51,781 nucleotides of DNA from Vasconcelosia minhoensis LEGE 07310 (GTDB taxonomy: Bacteria > Cyanobacteriota > Cyanobacteriia > Phormidesmidales > Phormidesmidaceae): positions 1-51,781 of the forward strand of contig NZ_JADEXG010000034.1 in NCBI RefSeq assembly GCF_015207255.1, given 5' to 3'. The position numbers were made by a program, and so were the translations under genes. Below the pieces are notes generated by a model, which ran no database searches, was not told the DNA's origin, and was given only the letters and a program-made list of their open reading frames with translations. This document shows positions 26,727-34,403 of this stretch, piece by piece (positions within the stretch are counted from its first letter, which is position 1; each line of letters begins with the position of its first letter).

Positions 26727-27356
26727 TTATCCCATCCAATCACTCGCCGACCACTTTTCCATCAGGGTGAGAATTTCTGCCCCAGCGGCCTCATAGTCAG
26801 CCCAGCCCGCTTCGGCTCGGGGATCTTTGACGGCATAGACCGGCAGGCCCTGCAAAGCCGCTTTTTGAAAGGCTGAAAACCGTCGGATACCCGCTTCTAA
26901 TAGCGGCAGGTTGCCTTCCTGGAGGACTGCTCTCACCTCCTGTCCGGCTTTACTCGGCGCCGGCGGAATAGCAGTGAGCAAAATTCGGTAGTGGTTTGCA
27001 CGAAGGGCTTTGAGGTATTCAACGGTGAGTACCAGCGCATCTAGGGCGAGGACATCGGGGGTGGTGGGCAGCACCAGCAGGTCGCAGGTTTGGGTCAGGC
27101 TGGCCAGGTCATCGGGCACCGGCCGGGCTGGGGTATCGATCACAATGTGGTCGTAGGGATAGGGGGTCTGCTCAGCCTGCCATTCATCGACGACGGCAAA
27201 CGGCAGCTCGCCCCGGCTGGCCCAGCCCAGGGCAGACCGGTTGGGGTCGGCATCGATCAGCAGCGTTGCGGCATACCCCTGTAAAAAGGCGGCCAGATGA
27301 ATGGCGGTGGTCGTTTTGCCGACGCCGCCCTTAAAGCTCGCAACGGTGATGATCAT
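26727..27356 (-). CDS. ParA/MinD-family ATPase
   Basis: 209 residues. The deviant Walker A motif KGGVGKTT lies at 9-16 (signature Lys9, Lys14), DADPNRSALGWA is switch I and IVIDTPA is Walker B. The length fits small orphan ParA proteins that position protein cargo or chromosomes on the nucleoid; no ParB, McdB-like partner or parS site is visible beside it, so it is probably not a plasmid partition gene. It is divergent from tsaE with 71 bp between the starts. Confidence 0.88.
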   Translation of the reverse strand: MIITVASFKGGVGKTTTAIHLAAFLQGYAATLLIDADPNRSALGWASRGELPFAVVDEWQAEQTPYPYDHIVIDTPARPVPDDLASLTQTCDLLVLPTTPDVLALDALVLTVEYLKALRANHYRILLTAIPPAPSKAGQEVRAVLQEGNLPLLEAGIRRFSAFQKAALQGLPVYAVKDPRAEAGWADYEAAGAEILTLMEKWSASDWMG

Positions 27357-27427
27357 GGTCCTAGCGTAGGCGGAGGCGCTGATAATTAGCGCTACAGTTG
27401 GGGGGAAGAGTAACTGACTTGGTCACT

Positions 27428-27916
27428 ATGATGCAACGGTCAGCCGTTTTTGACCTCCCCGATGTCGCCAGTACGCACCGGCTGGGCTGGCAGCTGGCGC
27501 AGCAGCTGGTGCGGGGAACGGTCCTGCTGCTGGAGGGAGACCTGGGCAGCGGCAAAACTTCCTTGGTCAAGGGACTGGGGGCGGGATTGGGAATTACCGA
27601 TACGATCGACAGCCCCACCTTCACCCTGATCAATGAATACCTGGACGGTCAGCTGCCGCTGTATCACGTTGACCTCTACCGGCTGACGCCCGCCGCTGCC
27701 GACCAGCTGTATCTGGAAACCTACTGGGAAGGCGTGGAAGTGGAGCTAGGCATCGTCGCCATTGAGTGGCCTGAGCGTCTGAGCTATCTGCCGCCTGATC
27801 CCCTGCGGCTCTCACTGAGCTATAGCGCGACGGGGGGACGGCAGGCCAAATTCATGATTCCAGAAGGTCTGGCTTCAGCCCTGAACCTTACCGTACTGAC
27901 CAAACCGATTTGTTAA
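27428..27916 (+). CDS. tsaE: tRNA threonylcarbamoyladenosine biosynthesis ATPase TsaE
   Basis: 162 residues from the second of several possible starts (MMQRSAVFDL), which best fits family length. TsaE hydrolyses ATP to drive the TsaB-TsaD-TsaE complex forming t6A37 in ANN-reading tRNAs. The P-loop EGDLGSGKTS lies at 36-45, SPTFTLINEY is the conserved switch region and YHVDLYRL contains the His/Asp pair. Ends IEWPERL then a strand-rich tail, as usual. Confidence 0.95.
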   Translation: MMQRSAVFDLPDVASTHRLGWQLAQQLVRGTVLLLEGDLGSGKTSLVKGLGAGLGITDTIDSPTFTLINEYLDGQLPLYHVDLYRLTPAAADQLYLETYWEGVEVELGIVAIEWPERLSYLPPDPLRLSLSYSATGGRQAKFMIPEGLASALNLTVLTKPIC

Positions 27917-28732
27917 CGTGTCTTCTTCTATAGCCTTTGTCAGAACCGTAAGGATGCTAAAGGGAGATGGGCAATACCGCAAAGGGTATGTGCGAGATCG
28001 AACTGACGAGGCCCAAAAGGTTCTATATAATAATCTTCTGATCAATGTACTGAAGATTGCATTACTAGCTATCGAGATATAGCCAGTTTCACAAGCATAA
28101 GGTTAGACACAACCTTGTCAAATCAGTGTTGCAGCGCGCGCTGTTCTTTGTAATTATGAAAATGGCTATATCCGTCTGATCGGCTCTCACCGAGGCTAAG
28201 TAGTTGAACAAAACTAATTGCACATTTTTTACAAAGGAGAGCCTGATGTCATGCCGTATAGCCCAAGGGGCATGAGCCGGCGTAGCCGCTCTGAAAGAGC
28301 AACCTGTCGAGGCATCTATCCCAGAAGCGTCAGTGGTTAAGAGATTCCACCCTGCGGGAAGCCGCAAGCGTCTACGCTATGCTCGGAATGACAATTCCTT
28401 CTATGTAAATTTCAATGCTTAGGTACTTAATTGATTAAATCAGGCTATATGTTCACAATGGTACTGACCTTTTTAAAAAGCTACGACATAATTTAGGTAT
28501 GTTCCAGAAAAGTTTCAGCGGCAGCCGATAGCAATTTAATCTTAGATGGTAGAGGTTAGATGCTAGAGAACGGCTGTAGAGGGAGCGGTATCAAACAGCC
28601 TGCTTTGCCGTTTGGCTAAAGCTAATTCGCCAGTTCGCGCTGTCTGTAAGAGGGCTGTCTTGCAATAGGGTTCCTCTCCAAATTTCTGCTTTAAAGTTAG
28701 GGTAAAACCTGGTTAAATTTGAGGTTAATGCC
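27917..28732. other. Gene-poor interval with a dispersed-repeat-like segment
   Basis: No convincing gene in 816 bp. Around 28230-28400 the sequence is rich in short inverted motifs, including TCATGCC (28249-28255) paired with GGCATGA (28269-28275), and phrases such as GCGGGAAGCCGCAAG and CTACGCTATGCTCGGAATGA that resemble dispersed cyanobacterial intergenic repeats. The minus-strand frame at 28089-28367 runs through this repeat and is not taken as a gene. The last 200 bp probably contain the promoter of the DUF1830 gene. Confidence 0.4.
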
Positions 28733-29017
28733 GTGGTACAGCTCAATCGGGCTATTGAAAGAGCTGGATTTTTCGACTCGGAAAGAATTCTTTGTTTTTA
28801 TGTCAATACGACTGGTCGGACTCAGATTATTCGAGTTACTCTAAACGCTGGTTTTTATTGGGAAAAAGTCGAATTTCCGCTTCAGAAAATTTTCTTTGAA
28901 GCTTCTGAAGCAGCCAGCTTAGAAGTCCATGTGGGTCGCCAGGGTGAGAAAACTTTGATAGATCTGATTCCCTGTCAGCAGCTGAGAATCAGTCAAGGCT
29001 CAGGCGTGGCAAGCTGA
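28733..29017 (+). CDS. DUF1830 domain protein
   Basis: 94 residues from a GTG at 28733. The pattern ILCFYVNTTGRTQIIRVT, then WEKVEFPLQKIFFEA and LEVHVG...LIDLIPCQQLRI, matches DUF1830, a small beta-rich domain found almost only in cyanobacteria with no known function. The stop codon overlaps the ATG of the following sensor-kinase-like gene by one base, so the two are translationally coupled. This suggests a shared regulatory role. Confidence 0.75.
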   Translation: MVQLNRAIERAGFFDSERILCFYVNTTGRTQIIRVTLNAGFYWEKVEFPLQKIFFEASEAASLEVHVGRQGEKTLIDLIPCQQLRISQGSGVAS

Positions 29018-29961
29018 TGAAAATCTATCTGAACAATAAGAAACCTATGACCCATCGCATTGTTACGAAAGCCAGCATACAGCTCGGAATTCGCGATCGC
29101 GAACGCAGAGCTATCCTCGACCTGACGCTGCGGCCCGTCGAAGATGATACCGGACGGATCGTACTGGTCGCTTTAGAAGGGCTCGATATCAGCGATCGTA
29201 AACGCTTAGAAACGCAGCTGCTCCGCTGCCAGCGCTTAGAAACGATTGGCAGCCTAGCGGGTAGCATCGCCTGTAACCTGATTAATACACTCGCGCCCAT
29301 TTCGGGCGTAGCTAAGCTTCTGCGGCTCCAGTTGACGGCCATCGACGATGATACGCATGAAATGCTTCAGCTTCTAGAAAGTAGTGCCAATCGCGCCGAT
29401 GACTTAGTTCAGCAAATCGTTTCTTTCTTACAAGGAGGCGAAGGAAACCGCACGCTTCTAGGCATAAAGCAGCTACTATCAGAAGTCCAGCAGCTGATGC
29501 AGGCGACCTTTCCCGCCTCGATTGAGATTCAAACCTGCTTCTCCCTCGATTTATGGCCGATTGAGGGCGATCAAACCCAGCTCTACCAGGTGCTGCTAAA
29601 TCTCTGCTTGAATGCCCGTGATGCAATGCCAGAGGGCGGCATTCTGAGACTGTCGGCTGAGAATCTCAGGGTCAATGTCCCCAATCATCTCGGGGACGCT
29701 TCATCGGGTCGATATCTGGTCATAACCGTTTCAGATACGGGTTCTGGTATTCCGTCCAGGACATTGGATAAAATTTTCGAGCCTTTCTTCACCACCAAAG
29801 CCCCTGATCAAGGAACCGGGCTGGGGCTATCCAAGGCGATGGACATTGTTGAAAGTCATGGTGGATTTATCGATGTGTTTAGTGCTGAAGAGGCCGGTAC
29901 GCAGTTTGGGGTTTTCTTACCAGCACTGATGCCGACGGAGCCAGTTGCCGCCCCCAGCTAG
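29017..29961 (+). CDS. Histidine-kinase-like protein lacking the phospho-acceptor His
   Basis: 314 residues. Residues about 25-62 are the C-terminal part of a PAS/PAC module ([17 protein letters not shown]), the front half being absent. The dimerisation helix reads [20 protein letters not shown] where relatives have GGIAHDLNN: Cys86 replaces the phosphorylated His and the adjacent Asp/Asn also differ. The ATP-binding domain is intact: N-box [10 protein letters not shown] (Asn199), G1 DTGSGIP (240-246), F-box EPFFTT, G2 GTGLGLS (266-272). It may bind ATP but should not autophosphorylate normally. It ends where hybrid kinases usually continue into a receiver domain. Confidence 0.85.
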   Translation: MKIYLNNKKPMTHRIVTKASIQLGIRDRERRAILDLTLRPVEDDTGRIVLVALEGLDISDRKRLETQLLRCQRLETIGSLAGSIACNLINTLAPISGVAKLLRLQLTAIDDDTHEMLQLLESSANRADDLVQQIVSFLQGGEGNRTLLGIKQLLSEVQQLMQATFPASIEIQTCFSLDLWPIEGDQTQLYQVLLNLCLNARDAMPEGGILRLSAENLRVNVPNHLGDASSGRYLVITVSDTGSGIPSRTLDKIFEPFFTTKAPDQGTGLGLSKAMDIVESHGGFIDVFSAEEAGTQFGVFLPALMPTEPVAAPS

Positions 29962-30101
29962 AAGCCCAGGTAGAGGCACAGCTGGCAGAGGCCTCGACCG
30001 GGCTGAGAGAAGCCATCGCCTTGATCGCCCACATTTTTGCTATTCTGTCAATGCGTAAGTCTCAATATCTCAATACAGATGCAAGGCTGGCCCCTGGCTC
30101 T

Positions 30102-30887
30102 ATGCCCAAATGGTTTAACACCGCTGGCCCCTGCAAAGCGGATATTCACCATATGCTGCCGCCGCTGGCCCGGCTGCCCCAGCTCGACCGGCTGATTGCG
30201 CAGCAGGGATATTTTGTCATCCATGCCCCACGGCAAACGGGCAAAACCACTGCGATGCTGTCTGGACAGGAATTAGGAGATATTCCCAACGACGATGTTC
30301 AGTTTTTGATCGATCTGGGCCTATGCCGGCTGCGACCAGAAGGCGGGTTGGCGATCGCAAATCCGATCTATCAAGAAGTCCTGCCTCGGGTCTTGAGTCA
30401 GACGCCCCAAGCCGCTCTACCCCAGATCGCGCCGAGCTGGCTGACTGACCAGGGCAGCCTAGATCCGGACAAACTTCTACAGGCGTTTCTAAAGTTTTGG
30501 CGTCAGCACGGCCAGCCTCTGCTAAAAAGTGCGCCCTACCACGAGATTGCGCCCCATCTGGTGCTGATGGCGTTTTTGCATCGGGTGGTGAACGGCAGTG
30601 GCACGCTAGAGCGAGAATATGCGATTGGCTCGGATCGGATGGATTTATGCCTGCGCTATAGCAAGGTTACCTTGGGCATGGCGTTAAAGGTCTGGCGGGA
30701 GGGCCGACCAGACCCGCTCCAAGCGGGTCTGGAGCAGCTCGACCGCTACCTGACCGGATTGGGACTCGCGTCAGGATGGCTGATCATTTTCGACCAGCGC
30801 TCAGGGCTGCCGCCGATTGCAGCGCGGACAACGACAGCGCAGGCCGTGACGCCAGCGGGTCGCAGTGTTACGGTGATTCGAGGATAA
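30102..30887 (+). CDS. ATPase-nuclease fusion protein with the ATPase middle deleted
   Basis: 261 residues from the ATG at 30102 (MPKWFNTAGP is the family start). The first 50 residues carry the Walker A region APRQTGKTT of a cyanobacterial AAA-like ATPase of about 500 residues. The sequence then jumps in frame, after AMLSGQELGD, to the C-terminal part (FLIDLGLCRLRPEGGLAIAN onward), omitting Walker B and the sensor region. The C-terminal 110 residues (REYAIGSDRMDLCLRY, GLASGWLIIFDQRS) resemble the PD-(D/E)XK-like domain of the family. ATP hydrolysis is unlikely. Function of the complete family is unknown. Confidence 0.7.
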   Translation: MPKWFNTAGPCKADIHHMLPPLARLPQLDRLIAQQGYFVIHAPRQTGKTTAMLSGQELGDIPNDDVQFLIDLGLCRLRPEGGLAIANPIYQEVLPRVLSQTPQAALPQIAPSWLTDQGSLDPDKLLQAFLKFWRQHGQPLLKSAPYHEIAPHLVLMAFLHRVVNGSGTLEREYAIGSDRMDLCLRYSKVTLGMALKVWREGRPDPLQAGLEQLDRYLTGLGLASGWLIIFDQRSGLPPIAARTTTAQAVTPAGRSVTVIRG

Positions 30888-30913
30888 TTAGTCTATCGTC
30901 GTGGATGATTACT

Positions 30914-31372
30914 ATGCAGTACTGGCTGATGAAGTCTGAGCCCAGCGTCTATGGGATTGCCGATTTGGAGCGCGATCGCACCGAAATCTGGGACGGCGTC
31001 CGCAACTATCAGGCCCGCAACTTTCTCAAGTCGATGGCGGTAGACGACCTGGCCTTTTTCTACCATTCCAATACCAAGCCGCCGGGGATTGCCGGGCTGA
31101 TGAAAATTGCCGAAGCGCAGGTGGTTGACCCGACCCAGTTCAACGAAGACAGCCCCTACTACGATCCCAAATCGACGCCAGCGGAGCCCCGCTGGCACAC
31201 GGTCAAGGTCGCCTATGTCGAAACCTTTGAAACCTACATTCCCCTGGACCTGCTGAAGGAAAATTTTGACCCGGAGGAGCTCCAGGTGGTAAAGCGGGGG
31301 AATCGGCTGTCGGTGATGCCGGTGGAGACGGGGGTGGCGGAGCGGATTATTGCGATCGCGCAGTCGGCCTGA
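30914..31372 (+). CDS. EVE domain protein
   Basis: 152 residues from the second ATG (MQYWLMKSEP, the standard family start). EVE domains are PUA-like folds that bind modified bases in DNA or RNA; conserved WDGVRNYQARNFL, FYHSN and PRWHTVKVAYVE motifs line the pocket. Complete by length. Found in most cyanobacteria as a stand-alone gene; in other bacteria EVE domains also occur in restriction of modified DNA. Its exact ligand here is not known. Confidence 0.93.
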   Translation: MQYWLMKSEPSVYGIADLERDRTEIWDGVRNYQARNFLKSMAVDDLAFFYHSNTKPPGIAGLMKIAEAQVVDPTQFNEDSPYYDPKSTPAEPRWHTVKVAYVETFETYIPLDLLKENFDPEELQVVKRGNRLSVMPVETGVAERIIAIAQSA

Positions 31373-31385
31373 CTTGGCCAAACGG

Positions 31386-31517
31386 ATGGCCCTTCCCTTT
31401 ATGGAAACCACGAGGCATCCAGCCATGGGCCTGAAGCCGCTGGCCCAGGCGGTGCAGGCCCTGATGCCGGAGATGCAGGTCTATAAAAATCTGCTGCCGT
31501 TCCGAACCGCGCTGTAG
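31386..31517 (+). pseudogene. C-terminal gene fragment, unrecognised
   Basis: An open frame from ATG 31386 reads MALPFMETTRHPAMGLKPLA and ends YKNLLPFRTAL at 31517. The composition is coding-like and the ending looks like a protein C-terminus, but the fragment is only 43 residues and has no upstream gene. I cannot assign a family. Confidence 0.3.
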
Positions 31518-31599
31518 AGCTATCTGGAGTAATGTTGTCAAAAAGCAGACAGCCGTCGATTAAGCTGTTCTATTTGAGAGAACTTTACTACCCACAACA

Positions 31600-31808
31600 A
31601 TGCTGACGTCAAATCCTTTAACCCAACAAACCGCCCTGATCACCGGGGCTGGCGCGAGATTAATCCTCGCGGCCCGGCGCAAGGCAAAGCTGCAATCGAT
31701 GGCCGACGATCTCCAGCGAACCGAACAGCCCATGTCAACCTCAGCGAAATCTATCTGATGTCTACCGACCCGTCTTCAGGGATGCTAATCCACCGGAGCC
31801 CGGCATGA
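31600..31808 (+). pseudogene. Collapsed short-chain dehydrogenase (SDR) gene
   Basis: From ATG 31600 the frame reads TALITGAG and then jumps directly to ARLILAARRKAKLQSMADD. It thus lacks most of the TGxxxGxG cofactor motif, and ends at a TGA. A second frame gives the SDR C-terminus NLSEIYLMSTDPSSGMLIHR and stops at 31806-31808. The catalytic YxxxK segment is gone. The final TGA overlaps the start of the TauE-type gene, showing that the SDR gene once preceded it in an operon. Confidence 0.75.
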
Positions 31809-32536
31809 CGACCGAGCAAATTATCCTGCTCACCGCCCTTTTGGCCGCTTTTGTTCAGGGAACCGCCGGATTTGGCTTCGCTCTGGTAGCCATGCCGGTG
31901 CTGTCAGGGCTGATTGGCATTGAGGTCGCCACTCCCCTAGTAGCGCTGACGATGCTGACGAACAATACCCTGCTCGGCCTCTACTACCGCCGCGCCTGTG
32001 ACTGGGCCGTGGTTAGGCAGCTATTGGTGGGGTCGGTGCTGGGCATCCCCTTAGGCTTTTTGGCGCTGCGATATATCCCGGCAGCGGAGATGCTGACGGC
32101 GCTGGGACTGCTGATTGTGGCCTATGCCCTCTATAGCCTGATCGGTCCAGTCATACCAGCGCTAAAGGGTAGGACATGGACCTATGGCACCGGCTTTCTG
32201 GCTGGCATCCTCATCGGCAGCTACAATTTGCCGGGGCCGCCGGTGGTGCTGTACGGCGACAGTCAGGGCTGGAACCAGGAAACATTCAAAGGCAATCTCA
32301 CCAGCTTTTTTTGGGTGAATGCCGTTATTGTGATTCTCGGTCATGGGCTCCAGCATCGGCTGTCTGAGCAGATATTTAATCAATATTTGCTCACCATTCC
32401 CAGCCTATTGCTAGGACTGACGGCTGGCGTTGCGCTGTCCAAATTTTTCAACCCTTTGCTATTTCGAAGGCTCGTTCTGGGGGGATTGATTGTGATTGGA
32501 ATTCACTTAATTATAGTGGGGGTTAAAACTCAATAG
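31805..32536 (+). CDS. TauE/SafE-family sulfite/organosulfonate exporter-like permease
   Basis: 243 residues, about eight membrane helices. The N-terminal AFVQGTAGFGFALVAMP and the mid-protein AGILIGSYNLPGPPVVLYG are the two half-repeat signatures of the TauE/SafE family (Pfam TauE). Members export sulfite or sulfoacetate produced in sulfonate breakdown, or other anions. The start ATG overlaps the stop of the collapsed SDR gene. A taurine:pyruvate-type aminotransferase follows 446 bp downstream, which supports sulfonate-related export but does not prove it. Confidence 0.85.
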   Translation: MTTEQIILLTALLAAFVQGTAGFGFALVAMPVLSGLIGIEVATPLVALTMLTNNTLLGLYYRRACDWAVVRQLLVGSVLGIPLGFLALRYIPAAEMLTALGLLIVAYALYSLIGPVIPALKGRTWTYGTGFLAGILIGSYNLPGPPVVLYGDSQGWNQETFKGNLTSFFWVNAVIVILGHGLQHRLSEQIFNQYLLTIPSLLLGLTAGVALSKFFNPLLFRRLVLGGLIVIGIHLIIVGVKTQ

Positions 32537-32599
32537 AAGAGGAGCCAGAAATGGCCAGAAAGCTGAATAAGGCTCAAAGTCCCTCTCCCCGGGGCTGCC

Positions 32600-32771
32600 G
32601 TGTATACACAACTGAAAGACAATGACCGAAAGTATTGATATTCCTTGGATTCGCCTACTCTGCGAGAAGCCACTTTGGCGTCTACATCCTAAATCCTTCT
32701 CCCGTAGAGCTTTGCTCTTCTCGCAGAGTGGGCTTCGAGAAGTGGCCTAATTCTCAGACTTGTGTATACAC
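32600..32771. repeat. Small composite element with palindromic ends
   Basis: The palindrome GTGTATACAC occurs at both ends (32600-32609 and 32762-32771). Inside, ACTCTGCGAGAAG (32657-32669) is matched exactly by CTTCTCGCAGAGT (32717-32729), extended by CCACTT and AAGTGG. It resembles a miniature inverted-repeat element or a hairpin-forming dispersed repeat. A partial copy of the end motif (TATACACAAC) lies at 32871. The interval 32537-32982 has no gene; the last 100 bp are AT-rich and should hold the aminotransferase promoter. Confidence 0.6.
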
Positions 32772-32982
32772 AGCAGCCCCCAATAATCTTGCTTTAAATT
32801 TATTCTTTGTTGCTTTATAAAGGCTGACTTAAACCTTACTTTCATAAGCAAAAAGACAATCGTATCTTGATATACACAACCGGCATTTGTGATTGGTTAT
32901 ATAGTTAAAATACGCGCTTTCTTGAGATAATTATGTAGACTATTTATCGAGAGTTTTTGTTTTCTATCAGAGGTCATTTTCA

Positions 32983-34371
32983 ATGGTTGCAAGTCTGAAT
33001 CCGAACAGAACCGACTTAGGAAAAATGGATACCGAGTCGCTGTGGCATGCCATGGTGCAGCACCGGCCATTTTCTGAGAAGCCGCCTAAATGCATGAAGC
33101 GCGGGGTTGGCTGCCACGTCACCGACGCCGAGGGCGTCGAGTACCTAGACGGCGTTTCTGGCCTGTGGTGCGTCAACGTGGGCTATGGCCGTCAGGAGCT
33201 AGCGGATGTCGCCTATGAGCAGATGGTGGAGCTGGCCTACTCTCCCCTCACCATGAGTCATGAGCCGGGCATTCGGCTGGCCCACAAGCTGCTGGCGCTG
33301 CTGGGCTACGAGGGCAAAGTCTTCTTTTCTACCAGCGGTTCCGAAGCCAACGAGACCGCCTTCAAAATCGCTCGCCAGTACCATGCTCAAACCGCTGCGG
33401 CGGGGTCTGGTCCCCGCTATAAGGTCATTTCTCGCTACCGGGGCTACCACGGCCACACCATGGGCGCCCTCAGCGCCACCGCCCAGGCCGAGCGCAAGCT
33501 GAAGTATGAGCCGCTGGTGCCGGGCTTCCTCCACGTCAGCCCGCCCTACGCCTACCGGTTTGGCGAGGGCCGGTCAGAGGCGGTCTACAACGCCGCCTGT
33601 CTGCGGGAGCTAGAGCAGACCATCCTGTACGAAGGGGCGGAATCGGTGGCGGCGGTGATTGTCGAGCCGATTATCTCGGGCGGCGGCGTGATTGTGCCGC
33701 CAGAGGGCTACCTGCGCGGGGTGCGGGAGATCTGCGATCGCACCGGCATCCTCCTAATCTACGACGAAGTGGTCAACGGCTTTGGCCGCACGGGCCGCAT
33801 GTTCGGCCATCAGCACTGGGGCGTACAGCCCGACATGATCTGCTTTGCCAAGGGGCTGACCAGCGGCTACATGCCCCTATCCGCCACGGTCGTCAAGCAG
33901 CCTGTCTTTGAAGCCTTTATGGGCGAACCGGGCAGCGACAGCCACTTCCGCCACATCAGCACCTACGGCGGCACCCCCGTCTGCACCGCCGTCGGCCTGC
34001 GCAATATCGAAATCCTGGAGCGCGAAGGCCTGCCGGAACGCGCCGCCGAAATGGGTGACTATCTGCTGGGACGGCTGCAAGAGCTGCTCGACCATCCCAA
34101 CGTCGGCGACGTCCGCGGCAAGGGATTACTGCTGGGCATCGAACTGGTGAAAGACAAAGAGAGCAAGACTCCCTTAGAAGACGCTGGCATGAAGGCCGTC
34201 CTCAAGCAGTGCATGGACCATCAGGTGATCATTGGTCGCAACACCAACACCATCCCCGGCTTCACCAACGTCCTCATCCTCTGCCCGCCGCTAGTCGTCA
34301 CCCGAGAACAGGCCGACCACCTGGCCGATACCCTGCACAAGGCAATATCTACCCTCCACGCTAGGGGATAA
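32983..34371 (+). CDS. Class III aminotransferase, taurine:pyruvate-type
   Basis: 462 residues, complete. Fold-type I PLP enzyme: STSGSEANETAFK at 116-128 and SRYRGYHGHTMGA bind the cofactor, Asp261 in YDEVVNGFGRTG contacts the pyridine nitrogen and Lys290 in CFAKGLTSGYMP forms the Schiff base. The N-terminal stretch (HRPFSEKPPKCMKRG, then GCHVTDAEGVEYLDG) is the pattern of taurine:pyruvate aminotransferases, which make sulfoacetaldehyde and alanine. A related omega-amino acid substrate is also possible. The TauE/SafE gene upstream supports a sulfonate substrate. Confidence 0.8.
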   Translation: MVASLNPNRTDLGKMDTESLWHAMVQHRPFSEKPPKCMKRGVGCHVTDAEGVEYLDGVSGLWCVNVGYGRQELADVAYEQMVELAYSPLTMSHEPGIRLAHKLLALLGYEGKVFFSTSGSEANETAFKIARQYHAQTAAAGSGPRYKVISRYRGYHGHTMGALSATAQAERKLKYEPLVPGFLHVSPPYAYRFGEGRSEAVYNAACLRELEQTILYEGAESVAAVIVEPIISGGGVIVPPEGYLRGVREICDRTGILLIYDEVVNGFGRTGRMFGHQHWGVQPDMICFAKGLTSGYMPLSATVVKQPVFEAFMGEPGSDSHFRHISTYGGTPVCTAVGLRNIEILEREGLPERAAEMGDYLLGRLQELLDHPNVGDVRGKGLLLGIELVKDKESKTPLEDAGMKAVLKQCMDHQVIIGRNTNTIPGFTNVLILCPPLVVTREQADHLADTLHKAISTLHARG

Positions 34372-34403
34372 AATAGACCCACCAACTGCCTCCAAAGACA
34401 GCG

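Noticed and set aside
26727-27356. Plasmid partition system based on the ParA-like gene
   Set aside because: No ParB-like gene, iteron set or replication gene beside it, and neighbours are core chromosomal genes (ppx, tsaE).
28089-28367. 92-codon minus-strand frame
   Set aside because: Crosses a dispersed-repeat-like segment with short inverted motifs; no protein features.
30776-31372. 198-residue version of the EVE protein
   Set aside because: The first 46 codons overlap the preceding gene and are unlike the family, which starts at MQYWLMKSEP.
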